The position numbers and the translations under genes are program-made. Shown piece after piece: positions 11,386 to 23,839 of a stretch of 64,000 nucleotides of DNA (positions within the stretch are counted from its first letter, which is position 1; every line of letters starts with the position of its first letter). The stretch covers positions 62,001-126,000 of the forward strand of contig JAALGZ010000068.1 of the NCBI GenBank assembly GCA_015227615.1, given 5' to 3'. This DNA is from Labyrinthula sp. Ha. Lineage: Eukaryota; Sar; Bigyra; Labyrinthulida; Labyrinthulaceae. The notes below the pieces were generated by a model that ran no database searches, was not told where the DNA came from, and worked only from the letters and a program-made list of their open reading frames with translations.

Positions 11386-11883
11386 AAACCTGACTTGAAA
11401 TATTTTCTTGCGCTGGTGAAATAATTGTATTCTGGAGATCTCTTGGAAATACCAAAAGTAGTTTGATTAATTTTTTTTCTACATGTTGTTTGTAGTGCTC
11501 AAAGACCAATATTGATGTGAAAAAAAAAGGTTAATTGAAAAACAAATTTCAAGAGTATATACCAATGTACGTGGTGCGTATCTCCTTTGGCTCCAAGCCA
11601 TTCAACAATAAAAATAGAAAATTTTAAGCTTTTTAAATATTGCTAACAATGTCTTTAAGGTTTAGGTTAAGGTTTAATTACCAGAGCATACCAATTCCAC
11701 CTATTTGCTAGCAATATTAGCCGGCATGTTACATTTGATACTGGATATAGATTCCTCTCTAGCTACGCATGCACAGATCTCAATGGTTGTTTCGTTCTTT
11801 ATCTATCCTTGTCCGTTCTTAATCCCGTGGCAGGACAAGGTGGGATATCGATCATTCGTCATATTGCTCGATTCTTGCTGTCC
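11386..11883. other. Spacer between DAHP synthase and the hAT element
   Basis: No gene seen. It contains the 3' flank of DAHP synthase and a short run of degenerate TTTAGG-like units near 11655-11680, too short and irregular to call telomeric. Confidence 0.5.
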
Positions 11884-11891
11884 ATCTTGAC

Positions 11892-11907
11892 CAGTGTTGC
11901 TCATATT
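11892..11907 (+). repeat. Left terminal inverted repeat of the hAT element
   Basis: CAGTGTTGCTCATAT pairs with the right end allowing two mismatches over about 15 bp; it is preceded by the target duplication atcttgac. Confidence 0.88.
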
Positions 11908-12160
11908 GATTTCCGTGGATTTTTGTGGGGACGCTAAAATTTGAGAAAAAAATGGTGGGAGCTTGGCAAGCGGGGGAAAATCCCGTACGTCCCCAGGAAC
12001 AGGCGCAAATTGCCCAAAATATTGTTGCTTTTTTTCTGTGCAAAATGCACCTAATTCTCAAGAGTTATGTAGGTCAGAAGGTTAAGTTAGGGCTAAGCTT
12101 TTACACAGTAATATATATTTATATGAAGAAAAGATAAAACTTATTTATAACCCTTGAATC

Positions 12161-13917
12161 TTAAGCTTCGTCATCGCTATGCACATCCTTGTCACAAGAA
12201 CAAACTCCCTCAAGTGCCAAATCTTCTCTTTCTTCTTCTTCATTCTGTTCCTCCATCTCTTCGTCTTCTTCCTTATCATCGAAACCTGGAACTCGCTTTT
12301 TCATAGCAAAATGAATACTGCGATCCATCAAGTCACCTTGATTCATCTTCAAAAAAGCAAGTCTGTTTAAAATTGCAGGCATCTTCCTATTTCTCTTGTC
12401 ATTAATAATCAGCTTGCACAGGCTAAACAATCTTTCTACACTGCACGAAGTCGCCGGGATGAAGCTGACATCTGCGTAACAAATCTTCCTTGTACTTTCT
12501 CTAGTCTAAGCAACGAGTTCTGCAATCACAGGATCACCAGGTGGAGTCTTCGCCTCTTCTTCAGAAGGATCTGTTTCTAACCTGGACAAAGTTACTAGTT
12601 CTTCTTCATCAAGTTTATCTTCTTCTTCCCAATATACCTTAAACACCCCAGTTTCAAAACAACCATACTCAGCCAAAATCTTTGCATCATCTTCTAAATA
12701 CTTCAACAAAGATTCATTATTATTGACATCTCTTAAGAGATTTGAAGCAACTTTCTTCCCATCTCCAAGGCTAAGCCTTCCTTTTAGAATAGCAACTATG
12801 TAGCGGTCGCAAATAGTGAAAAACTTAACATCTTTTGCCAGAGTTTTTCTTTCATCCTCTCCCAGAATAAGACCACTAACTTCATCGTCTTCAAGCTGCG
12901 CACAGAACATCCAAATCTCTAGGTACCTTTTCATCATAAGAAATTTTCCACTCCAACGTGTTACATTTGGAAGAATGACTACCTTGTTGGTAAGATTTCT
13001 AAGAGCTGCTGTTAATTTCTTTGACTTCTTGATCTTACGAAAAAGCAACTGCACTTTGTCTAAAGCTTCGGATAACGGCGTTTCTGATTTGATAAATGCT
13101 TTAACACCTAGAGCCAAACGATGGTTAAGACAGCCCACAAACTGCGTTCCAAGATCTCTGCAAACTTTTTTGTTCGTGTTTGTGTTGTCGGCAACAATAG
13201 CAACCAGCAGTGATTCATCAAGACCAAACTTGTTCATCAAATTCTTCAGGAAAGGAACAATGTCACTTGCTTTCTGGCTTTCTTTTTCTAAAGGAAGCAC
13301 TCCAAGAAGGCGAAACGTCATCTTCTTCATCTTGTCGAAACATAAATAAACACCATTAAAACTGTAAGCTTGGTGAGCCCAACCATCGATGACTAAACAA
13401 AATAGTTCTAAATCCACTTCTTGTTTGATCGTTTCTATAAAAAGGTGTTCCATGCGCTTCATATAAATTCTCATCGTATTCTCACTAACGAGGTCATCCG
13501 CATTCTTTATATTCTTAAACTCTTCGGATCGCAACAAGCTCAAGGGCATATTCTTCGTTAGCAAAAAGATAGCGATAGATTTCTTGAAAGCATCAGTTTT
13601 TTCAATGTTCATAAACTCCAAAATGTCTTTGCTTTTTCTTCAACGCTTTCTTACATGTTCTTCTTTTAGTTTCTCAATAGTTTCTTCGTCTACGTGCGTT
13701 TTTAGCTGCTCCATGAGACCAGTATAACCTTTTTACTCCACCAAGTCATCTCTCTTGGGCAATGTCTGCAAGGAAGCTTGAATACGTGCGCTTTCGTCGT
13801 TAATTTGGCTTTTTCAACGTTGAAATTCTGTTTAATTATTGCAAAAAGGATCGGATCTCGTCTCGAAGAGTCTTCATGGATGAGTTCTGTGGCAGACTTT
13901 GTCAAATCAATGCTCAT
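12161..13917 (-). pseudogene. hAT transposase, broken
   Basis: The long frame 12506-13621 carries hAT catalytic-core landmarks: CLVIDGWAHQAY, VAIVADNTNTNKK, CLNHRLALGV and VTRWSGKFLMMKRYLEI. The C-terminal dimerisation motif (SCSVERLFSLCKLI) and an acidic tail follow in 12161-12480. The N-terminal piece (13702-13917) has a BED-finger-like CRHC pair, with a possible His in KTHV farther on. Breaks: an in-frame TAG at 12506-12508 separates core from dimerisation region, an in-frame TGA lies at 13640-13642, and a one-base frame change near 13720-13735 splits the BED finger. With three lesions in about 1.75 kb it is a recent-to-middle-aged relic. Confidence 0.92.
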
Positions 13918-14096
13918 TATAATCCGAAGTTATGGTTTTATACTCTTATTTTAACGGTTTCGCTATGACCGGATTAGACACACAAGAAAAAATTATGGGC
14001 TCCTGGCAACAATGATTTAGCGAACCCATATACTAATACTATTTCATGGGGGTTTGTGGGGGTCGGATTGAGGTATCGGTCCTTAGTGGGCAGACA

Positions 14097-14112
14097 GATT
14101 TGAGCATCACTG
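14097..14112 (-). repeat. Right terminal inverted repeat of the hAT element
   Basis: On the minus strand it reads CAGTGATGCTCAAAT; it is followed on the plus strand by atcttgat, the second copy of the target duplication. Confidence 0.88.
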
Positions 14113-14120
14113 ATCTTGAT

Positions 14121-17100
14121 CAAACCCCTGATTGTCCAAAACCTATTCCCAAATCCAAATGAAGGCATGAAGAACTGCAAGAAAGATTGAGATAGCTCAC
14201 GCGAGTCATGAAAAAAAATAAATAGAAATCCGGATGTCAAACTCAAGCAATGACTTTGTTATTTGAATACGAATGAGATTATATCCCAAGGCTAGTCCTT
14301 CTATTTGCTGTCCTTCTCTTATGTATTTCGATGCTCTTTGCATCTTACCATAACGATATAACTTCACTTTGATGGTGCTCTAAAATTGTAACTACTGGGG
14401 CAAAATTTTCAAGTTTTAGAGCAAGATGTTCTTATCAGGGTTTGAGGATCGTCCCCGTATCTCGTTAGTAAGAGTGTTTTCTTCTTTTACTAGTGAGAAA
14501 AGAAGTGGGCTTCTGTTTGGGGATTTATAGGGAATGAGGCTCATAGTTTCCTGGGGAGGTTGGTAACCTTGTTGAGGTTTCAGTTGAGTAAATCAGTGCA
14601 TATTAATTCCATTTGTGTTTATTAGTAGAGTATGAGATAGGTGTTATGATTTACTTGTGGAGTGAATGGGTGTTTCTGAAGTTGTTTTAAATGGGAAGAC
14701 AAGGTCATCAAAGGTTCTAGAGGTATTGGTACACGAGCTTGTCAAAGTTTTCTTCATTGCCCCTGTAAATCTATAGTCTGTTTCTATAATTCTGCCGCTT
14801 TGTCCCTAAGAAGTTTAAGCTTGCTGTTGTTAGCTCTTGCATTTTCTTGGATCATTTTTAGTTGCGAGTTTACATGTTACAGTTATATAGAGAGTTTGAC
14901 GGTGGAAGTAAGTTACTTCAAGATTAAAGCCGCTTACTTCTTTTTCAGGTCCCAGGATTCTGATCTATAGCTCAGCGCTGCTAATACATTTGTTTTGATA
15001 AAGTTTATCTTCCGCTTCTGATCTACCTGGTTGCCTTTGGGATTTTATTAACTTTGTTCAAGCCACTTGTTACATGCTATATTCTTGAGTATGGGTTTTG
15101 GTCAACATTTACATCTGCCGCTAACCTCAATTTGGAAAAGGCAACGAATTTTACCGGATATATGTGTCCAAATGTGGTATTTAGTTGTATTTCTATAGGA
15201 AGTAAGTTCAGAATATATCGTTTAATCACTCGTGCTTCTTCTTTTATGTTCTTTTGGCTTCTCGTGTTTACATTCCCAAAATTTTATACACCAAGGTCGA
15301 TGTCCGTAGTAACCGGGAATAGTTACCGTTTCTCTTCCAAATCTTTTACAAATTAAATGCTGACCAACCTTATTTGCTGAAATAATGGATAAGTTTATGG
15401 ATATTTTTCTTCGACTCAAATATCCATGAGCTTAGTCTTACTTATATTTACCTATAATAAAGAAACTCTGGATATTTTCCAGCAATGTTAATGAACCCCG
15501 TAGCTACTAATCTTTTAGTGAATAAAAAATATATCATTGGCAACCACTAATATATATCCGAAGGCAACCCCCTCTTCTTATTCAGTATCTGGAATTTTTA
15601 TGGGTCTCCACATAATATAGCCTAAAACCACGATGAAAGGAGTCAGATTTAATGGATTTTCTAGAAAAATGCAACGAGTGAAGCTTATTCTACAATTCAC
15701 TTCTGATTTTATTTTTAGCTTCACGTTAGCACAATTGTATATGGATGTGACGATATTTCCAAAGTCAAGAGTAATACTATGTTCGAATAAAGCAACTTTA
15801 AGAAAGTAAATTCTAGTATTACCAAAAGTATCATTGAAGCCAATGAGTAGACACAACAGCTTCGCCCCATTCTTTTGAGATATATCAGACTGTTCTAGTA
15901 GTTCTTTTAGTTTTTTGCATCTTCTAGCTCATTCTAGAAACCTAGTTTGTAAATAACATATTATTTTTTCAACTAGAGGTTTTAGATATTCGTTAATTAT
16001 CCTTTTGAACCATTTGTAACGGATGTTTAAAAGAGATATTGACCAATAATCCCATTAACTCTTGCAGTTACCTTTGTTTTAGGTTATAGTACTACTGGCG
16101 GACGAGAATTATATTACTTTTTTGGTTTAAGTATAGTTGGGTCTAGAAAAGGTCAACCAGTTTATTGTAGAAATTATCCTTTTGCTATTTTTACGTTTCT
16201 TAGTACTATATTGTTTATCTGACCGGGCACATGTATCTTTTCCTCTTTCAGTTTTTGATGGTTTCTTCACGTTCATCCAAGGAAGATGGAGGCGCTGGGA
16301 CAACGTTTTCTCTATTTTCTCTTATTCCTAAAATATATGTGTTATTCTTAGTATCGTAGTTTCCATCTCTTTTAGATTCGACCAGCAAATGTTTCTGATA
16401 TTTTTCTGTTACCCATTTATTCATTATCCTTTTGGGTTATAATTTTTGCGATCCCCATCTCCCTCTGATTATAGATTTTGCAACTTAAAGAAGTTTCTAA
16501 TGTTGTTTTTTTTACTCCATGCTACTATTATGCTTTCTTGACGTTGAATCTGTTGCTACGTCTCTGAATATAGTTAACTCTAATAATCCTATTCAGAATT
16601 TGGAAATTTTAGCTAGAAATTAGTTGTCAGATTCATCTCTTTTTCTCATAGAGTGCCAAAATTTGCATTAAAACATGTCCTGTGGGTCTTGGATAAGCTA
16701 TGAGTGGTACTGGTGTGGCTATAATTTTGTTGACGCTTTCATTGAAAGATCTGATGTCAATATAGCTTAATTGTTGTGGTCTATTTATATGAGGTTCCTC
16801 GAATGAAGCCGAATATTTTCTTATATATGTATGTCTCACACTCCTAACCTTCTCGTTTCATAGTTGTTTGTGGGAAATTTACAATACACCAGGTAACTTT
16901 TGAAGCACTTATATTGGACTATTTTTTGATTGAAAATTTTCTGTGTTTATACAGGTATGGTTTTACTTATGTCTGAATTCTCTGGGTATTTATTTTGAAG
17001 CTACCTGAACATATTTAAGTACCTTTTTGAAAGTTTTGATAAGCTAACAAGGATTAAACCTGTAATTTTCTGTTCATTTGTATATTTTGACGAGAAATAA

Positions 17101-20100
17101 TTCATGTGAGTCGGAATATTTTTTACAGTTTTAATAAGAACTCTGATGATATTTAAGAAATAATTGTTGTAAAAACTTTACAAAGGTCTTCTGTTCATTG
17201 TATTATGCTATACGAGTACACTGTTTCTAATTTTTGTTAACTCATTCCTGTAGATGTGACCATCGGTTTTGTTGATTATCAATAAGGCTTAAATTTTTTA
17301 TACTTTATAGAAATTGTCTCAATTTTTAAGGAATGTCTGAACTGTTTAGCACGTTTCCTTTATAGACTACATAGAAGCTTTTTACAAAATACATTTTTTG
17401 GCTCACACATTGCTTTAACTTCCAGAGTTCATAGAATTTTGGTGGAAGTTTCTATTTTTTGTTGATAAATACTTTTTAAATTTGACTGTTGAATAATTAT
17501 TTTATTCATTTTCCTTTTTTTTATTCTTTAAAAACTTAAACAAACTGTTTATAATATTCCAGTTTTGTCTATTTAGTCTCCGTCCATCTAAGAATCTCTC
17601 TTGCACTCTATCTTCGTCGCTCGTCGTACTCAATCTTTCAGGATTGCTTATTTGAATTTTAAAACTCAAGATAATTATCAGAGTTCTTAACGCTTATTTC
17701 AATAATGTATGGAAATATAAAAACAATTAAATCCAGCATATATATATACTTGAATTCATATATCTCCCTAAAGTTTTCTTAGTTCTGTTGGTTCGCTAAG
17801 AAAGGTTATACACAAAAATGTTGTTTATAAAGAGATGAGTGGCGAGTTGAATTTAGTATCATAAATCTCAAAAGAAGTCTTTGGGCATCTTGTTATTCTT
17901 TCATAGCAAGTGTTTGGATTTTTCACCTAATGTTCTCTGCATGTCCGTTCAACGTCTAACTGTATACAAAAAGACTTGGCACTTACATAAGTTAGAGGAA
18001 GTATTTATTTGAAAAGAAGCCTGGTAACTTGTTTAAAAAGGAATTTTCTAGTTGAAATGTTAATATTTTAGCCATAATTTAATATGTTGCAATATGAAGC
18101 TACTCTACCAAGCATCTACATATCACATTAAAGCAGCTGTAACTGCCAATTGCTTGAAAAGCACAAAAACGGGTATCACTGACGGGTTCATGAGGCATAG
18201 ACACCAACTTCGGGGAAATTAATAGTGCATTAAAATAAAAAGAACAGATTTTTCACGATATATGTCTGTATAAATAAAGAGGAGAAGCATTTAGGCGCCT
18301 TATTTCATTGTAGGTCAATCATTTAACATATCCTTGAGCACGTAGTATGATTAAAATGACGGAAGAGAAAATGATTCAAGAACCTGATTTCAAATCTCCG
18401 GATCTAATAGAAACCCTTATCATCTTAAGATTTTAGAATCCAAATTAGGGTTTCTTAAGCGGAACGAAGCAAAAGTATTCTTAAGTTTTTAACAAATTTC
18501 TCTGCTACATATATATCGTAGATACGTATCCCACTGTGGAAAAACCAAGTAAACACGACTAGACAATAGAAAGTTGAAGGTAGACAGCCCTATCAAGTGT
18601 TAGCTGGAAGTATGTTTTTATTTTCATAAGTATCAATTCTGTACGTGATGTACACTGCGCTGTACACGTCAATTGTTCTACTTGATACTAACCGTACATT
18701 ATATAGGGAAGCAAAGTCATCTATGTCTTCTTTATATTAAACGAAAGATTAAGTTCTGCTGATTGAAACGACAAATAAAAAAAAAACTCTTAGGATGATA
18801 ATAGAGGTTTTGTATACAACTAAAATTAAAAAAAGTATAACGGGAAACTACATCTTGGCAAGTCAAATACTGATGTCTTACTAGAATTAAGGGAACCCGT
18901 CGTATCCGTTAGCTTTATAGAAGCAAAGTATATGTATTTAAAAATAGGATCAGAGGGCCTAATATATATATACAGTTGCTTTCTAAATATTCAGGTGTTG
19001 GAAGATTTGCTTATATTTGTATGGATAGACAGGATGCTACAAGAATTTCAAATAACAAATAAGCTTACAGTTGGGAAAACTGTTTAAACCCTTGGTATAA
19101 TGTCATGGAACAGGAGATCAAGTATTTGAGCGCCATATTGAGGTGTGTGGAGGCAGATCTTAGTTGCATGGCTGTATGGTCGAAAGCTGAAGCCAGGAAA
19201 GGGTTGAAAGCTCTTAGGAAGGTTATTTTCCTGCTGTTTAAGATTCTTGGGAAGGCTTAACTTTACACAGTTAGTTGCTGAACAGTATTGTCTTGGGTGT
19301 TAGACAGGGTCATTCCAGAACTTAGCTACTAGAGTACAATACATGATAAGCTGAAGCTAACACCTCGATGTTCCTTAATAAAAAAAAGAACAGAATGTTG
19401 AAAGATTAGACCTCGAGTTCTAACTCTTTGGCTCATCAGAAGTTACCTTGTTCTCTAATGATTGTCCCTGAAATCCAGACATTCTAATCGGTCTTTAGAA
19501 TCTAGTGCAATATTAAAAAAGTCTATAACTGAACTGGCTTGAGTCCTGAATCTAAAGAAACATAATACAATATAGAAATCTCCGCATATGAACAATGTCG
19601 TGCATCAATTGATATGGAAATTTTCTGAACAAATATTTACAATAGTTTATTTTGTTTTTCATACTACAAAATTCTTAATTTCACATGAGAAACTGTTATA
19701 TTTGTTTTAAACAGGGAACATTATTACTAGTTTTGATTGGTTTATTTGAAACTCTGTTCCATCCCATGCCGCTTGTGCACCACTCTGTATATTGGTGTCT
19801 ATAGTAGAATAATTATTTTTTTACTCAGCTATGAGCATCAAAACACTTCACCTTAGGTTATCGCCTACCTTAGGAAAACACAAGAAGAATTCTAGGGGGG
19901 CCATGTACCTCTACATGTATATTAAGTAAATAGGTTATATATTCATTTCCTTTAGGTCTAGAAAAGTCAGGTAGGACGAAAGTTTCTGTACAGAAATATA
20001 TTAGGAAATAAACGTGGAAAATAGATAACCCTAATCACACCAATCACACTAATAACTCAAAGAAAAAAAATAATACTGATTGTCAGTTGTCATCTGTTGA

Positions 20101-21043
20101 TAGTCCATGTTTTCTACGTTTTATCTAGGTCAACACGATAAAGCTGAAGTGGAGCTTTAGTTACTTTGACAAAATACAACTTTCTAAAAAACGATATTCA
20201 TATGTTCAAAATATATTTCTACTGATTTTTCAGGAGACAAAGTTGTCCCACATGAAGTTCTCATCCATACCTAAGAAACGAGAAGAAAATGTAGTTTGAG
20301 GAGCATATAGTCTGTAGATTGCCAATAGTTTGCAATATCGTTACTCTGCCTATGATTAACTCAAGAAAAGAGAATATATTTATTATTCTTTTGATCACTT
20401 TTTACACACAGCAAAATAATGGACCCAGATGCTTCATAGTTTGCCCCAAATCCACCTAGCGTTGATTATCTCCGAAATAAGAGAAGAAAGGGTACTCATA
20501 CTGAGGTGTACAAGAACCGTTTCCTTTTTGGTTTTCTGACTCTTTCACCACTGCGTGAAAATAAATTTAATGGTTTTGCTCTACAGGAACCCGTTATATA
20601 ATTGGTGGATGAAGTAAGAAAGAACTCACGAGGGAAGAGGTTGCACATCTCTAAAGGGAATAGCAGTGAATGGGACAAAGAACCCTTGACTTACTGTAAA
20701 TATGGTTGAAGAAGAATTAAAATTCGTCAAGCAACTAAAAAAGTGTTGTCTATTTTGTTGCTTTCTTTCCTACCAAATAAAACTTAAGATGTTGCTCAGA
20801 TTGTCCACGTAATATTGTGGTTCACTTGTGACATAAGGAGTTGAACAGCAAGGAAAGGTTCCAGTTTTGTTTTTTTTCGCTATGTTAGAGCGCAGAGTGT
20901 TAACATGGCACTTGAAAATATAGCGATTTTATTATAATGCTGGGTTACCACAGAGAAATTGTAGATTTCCCAGTGCAAGGTTTAAAGAACTGAAGATATA
21001 TTTTATCCACTAAAGCTTTCGTCTTGTTGATAAAACCGTTAAG
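14121..21043. other. Long gene-free stretch
   Basis: Nearly 7 kb with no supportable gene. Short frames on the minus strand (16633-16839, 15578-15856, 15222-15419) look slightly protein-like and point the same way. They could be a thoroughly decayed element, but I found no diagnostic motif. The rest is T-rich or A-rich DNA without obvious tandem repeats. Confidence 0.5.
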
Positions 21044-21048
21044 CAATC

Positions 21049-21232
21049 TATTTTATATTCATGAACAATAGTTAGATATGGGAAACGTCTTAGAGGTTTT
21101 CTTTGCTTTACTCTAAGTAGCGTTATATAGATAAAAGTCACAGAGTCGATATATATTGTATTTTTTACCCAAGGGAGGCAAAACTACCTAAAGTTTAAAC
21201 AACATGTAAATACATACTTTTCTTCAAAAACA
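21049..21232 (+). repeat. Solo LTR of the same copia family
   Basis: 184 bp from TATTTT to AAAACA, clearly related to the LTRs at 1-180 and 4124-4307. It is flanked on both sides by caatc (21044-21048 and 21233-21237), a 5-bp target duplication. No internal copia sequence is next to it, so it is a solo LTR left by LTR-LTR recombination. It fixes the true ends of this LTR family. Confidence 0.93.
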
Positions 21233-21237
21233 CAATC

Positions 21238-21795
21238 TTAAAAAAAAAAGAAATAAAGTTTCCATATAATTTGGTTTGGGTTTTTGGGAGTTATCATAGG
21301 TGAAGCTATAGAATACGATGTTTTTTTTTTGGATGCTTTAAGTTGGATTAGATGACAATTAGTACAATACTCATTTTCGTTATCATAGTAATGGTCAAAG
21401 TCGGAACAGTCATCTATATCCATCAAAAGTAACTAAGTAAATAACTCTCTATTTTAAAGGTAAACTTCATTGTTTATTGTTTTACTCTAAGTTGACTTTT
21501 TTCTTTTACAATCAATACTACTCTTGTTGTTGTCCAATGTTTGTTGATATTCAAATTATATCATAGCTATAGATATTTGAGACTCATCAATAGTTAATAA
21601 TTATGTTATTCCATTGAGATTAAATCTCAATACAGTTCATTAAATGATTGGAAATGATTTACCACGTGGACTACTGAATACCATCAATAAAAAAGTAATA
21701 TTGAACTGTAAGAATTAGGAAATATTTTCATGATGGTACACAAAAGAAGCTTCACAAAGAATAGAACAAAACCATACTTAAACTAAAATTAAATA
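21238..21795. other. Spacer, nothing recognised
   Basis: AT-rich sequence between the solo LTR and a small ORF. A 62-codon minus-strand frame (21238-21426) starts at ATG and is Asp/Asn-rich, but I see no support for it as a gene. Confidence 0.5.
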
Positions 21796-22146
21796 ATGGG
21801 TTATAAAAATAAATCTACAAAATGTTATTTGAAGCAACAACTTCCTATTTTGTCTTCAAGCAGGACAAACACTGACAAACGAAGAAGATTGGAGAGACTT
21901 AAGCAGTTGGAACTATACATGAACCATTTTTCTAGAAGTATCGCTGTTCTAAGAGAAAAAGTAGAAATGCTGCATGCTAAAAATCAGGTGGCATTAAGAA
22001 CCTCTGGACAAAGCTTTGAAGAAGAAGTTCCTATTACTAACCCAGAAGCCGTAGAACTTGTAAGAGATGGAAAACAGGCTATTGAAAATTTTGTACTGTT
22101 ATTGAATGTTACTTTTAATTTGATGAGTGATGAAATGAAAGAATAA
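21796..22146 (+). CDS. Small coiled-coil ORF, unknown function (116 codons)
   Basis: An ATG-initiated frame. The basic N-terminal third is followed by a leucine- and lysine-rich helical stretch (about residues 35-75) and a second helix after the segment VELVRDGKQ. It contains no membrane segment or signal peptide. The predicted protein is more regular than the random frames around it. Small helical proteins of this size and pattern occur in complexes such as the DASH/Dam1 kinetochore ring, but I see no diagnostic motif and make no such claim. An A/T-rich flank with AATAAA-like sequence follows near 22287. It converges on a similarly sized ORF 1.3 kb away. Confidence 0.45.
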   Translation: MGYKNKSTKCYLKQQLPILSSSRTNTDKRRRLERLKQLELYMNHFSRSIAVLREKVEMLHAKNQVALRTSGQSFEEEVPITNPEAVELVRDGKQAIENFVLLLNVTFNLMSDEMKE

Positions 22147-23488
22147 TTTATTTCAGCAAAAAGTTTTGAACTTATGTTTTTTTAGGATATCAACTTCGAC
22201 TTTTTCTCAACTACTGTTGTTTGAAATAATTTGAACATCTCCACACCACAAGAATCTCTTGAATATCTTATTTGAGACCTAAAAAATAATAAAGTATTAT
22301 ATAGAAGAAAAAAATCTATGTTTTGTGTCTATCGATATTCTCCTCTTTTTCACTTATTTTCATCACCAAACTATGTTCTTGTGTTACTCAGTATATAACT
22401 CTTTTGCTAAGAACCCTTCAAAGGAATCAGTGCTTTAGTAAATCTACCCTTTCATTTCAATATGACTTTTGAACAGTTTTTTTTTTGCTGAATATACTTC
22501 AAATTTAACTCTAATACCTAAAAACCTGTGCAAAAACATTATACATATTCGTTGTTTCGAAAGTAGTTGACCAATACCAGCAGTCTAATTGCTGTTTATA
22601 AACTTATCAACTAGGATTTATTAAGAGCCCAGTTTCTAACCTACTATATACCAAAGTACTGACTAGTCAGTAAACCTATAGCCCAGAAAATTTCTCTTGT
22701 TTTCTTACAACTCAGACAAAAGGAAGTCAACACGAAAGGAGTCGTTGAATTAAAAGCATGCAGAGCAGGGTATATAATCGTTTTTTAGGCTTTGCAATAC
22801 TTTATAACTGTTTCTATGTTCCCAAAAAAACAGGAAAATCAGTTATTTTTAAACTGTTTCACTCTTGTTTGTGAACTACAGTTCAAATATTGTAATAGTT
22901 AGTCTATATAGTTCAATATTCCTAATAAGATAAAAAAATATGTTATCAATATCCAACAAAGTTTACTGAAGTTCCTACACTAAAAATACCAAGTTAACAT
23001 AGAGTAAAAAAATAGTCCTCTTAAGTCTAATTTTTTCTTAATAGATGAATTTGTATCTATTTTTGAACTAATTTTTTTTCAAACCACAAAACCAACATGC
23101 ACATCTATCAAGAAGCTATTTTCTTCGTAGAAAACAAATCACGGAAAAAAAAACCTTGGGCAGAAAGCAAAATGAATTTTATTTTTATGACCGCTGTAGA
23201 CTGTTATAAAATAACCTACGACAAGAAAAGATCATACACGTATGCAGTAGTTGTTTCTGCACATACCTGGCTGGAAATATTGAGTACTTGAAAATTCTAC
23301 ACTCTTATAAAATTATGAGAGCATTCACTCCAACTCTAAGATCCACCCGTATTTAAAAAAAAGGGTATATTTTTGTATGTAGTTTTTGTTCAAATCTTAG
23401 GGATTAAAGTAAAAAAGAGACTGCTTCTTGTGAAAAACAGATTGAAACAAAAAGAAGATTTAGCTTAGCTATAATTTTACCACACAAA
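22147..23488. other. Spacer between two small convergent ORFs
   Basis: About 1.3 kb of AT-rich DNA. A 64-codon frame (23097-23291) has no recognisable feature. Nothing else seen. Confidence 0.5.
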
Positions 23489-23839
23489 TTAAGAGAACCT
23501 CACTCTCTTCGAAGGTGCTTCATTTGAACCTTTTTCCATCTTATGAAGATCCGTCTCTAATTGAATAGTACGTTCTCTAATTCTTTTCATAGTTAGTTCT
23601 CGAGTTTGGATATTTGTTCCATTTTCTTCTAGATTTGTTCTTTCCACTAAATCAGTATCTAGCTTCCCTCGTTGAACACACTCATTTGCGTATTCTTTAC
23701 CATCTCTCATAGTTTTTATCTCTAGGGAATAACTTGACAACATATTCCTTAACCCAACCAAACTGTTAAACTCTTCCAAAGAAAGAGCTTCAAACCCCAC
23801 CTGTACAGAATTCTTACTTGTTTTCTTATTTTTTTCCAT
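23489..23839 (-). CDS. Small helical ORF, unknown function (116 codons)
   Basis: An ATG-initiated frame with a lysine-rich start (MEKNKKTSKN), then a continuous run of charged heptad-like sequence. This includes a LEEFNSLVGLRN helix, an RDGKEY segment and a Glu/Arg-rich helix to about residue 100, and it ends in a basic PSKRVRF tail that could be a nuclear signal. Like its convergent partner it contains an RDGK motif and has exactly 116 codons, but the two do not align well over their length. The function is unknown. The composition makes a real small gene plausible. Confidence 0.45.
   Translation of the reverse strand: MEKNKKTSKNSVQVGFEALSLEEFNSLVGLRNMLSSYSLEIKTMRDGKEYANECVQRGKLDTDLVERTNLEENGTNIQTRELTMKRIRERTIQLETDLHKMEKGSNEAPSKRVRFS

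Larger units (their letters stand above)
11892..14112 (-). mobile_element. hAT-superfamily DNA transposon, 2221 bp, with 8-bp target duplication
   Basis: The ends are imperfect inverted repeats: CAGTGTTGCTCATAT at 11892 and, read on the minus strand from 14112, CAGTGATGCTCAAAT. The flanking 8 bp are atcttgac (11884-11891) and atcttgat (14113-14120), 7 of 8 identical, the duplication size of hAT elements. Inside lies one transposase gene on the minus strand (12161-13917). About 195 bp separate its start from the 5' end, and about 270 bp of untranslated sequence lie at the other end. Ends, duplication and transposase class all agree. The broken transposase means the copy could move only with help in trans. 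Confidence 0.93.

Noticed and set aside
11650-11690. Telomere-like repeats (also near 37170-37220 on the other strand)
   Set aside because: Only a few imperfect TTTAGG-like units, no array.
12816-13349. 177-codon plus-strand ORF
   Set aside because: Antisense shadow of the hAT transposase core; no domain of its own.
14970-16840. A decayed LINE on the minus strand
   Set aside because: A few protein-like short frames point the same way, but I found no reverse transcriptase or endonuclease motif.
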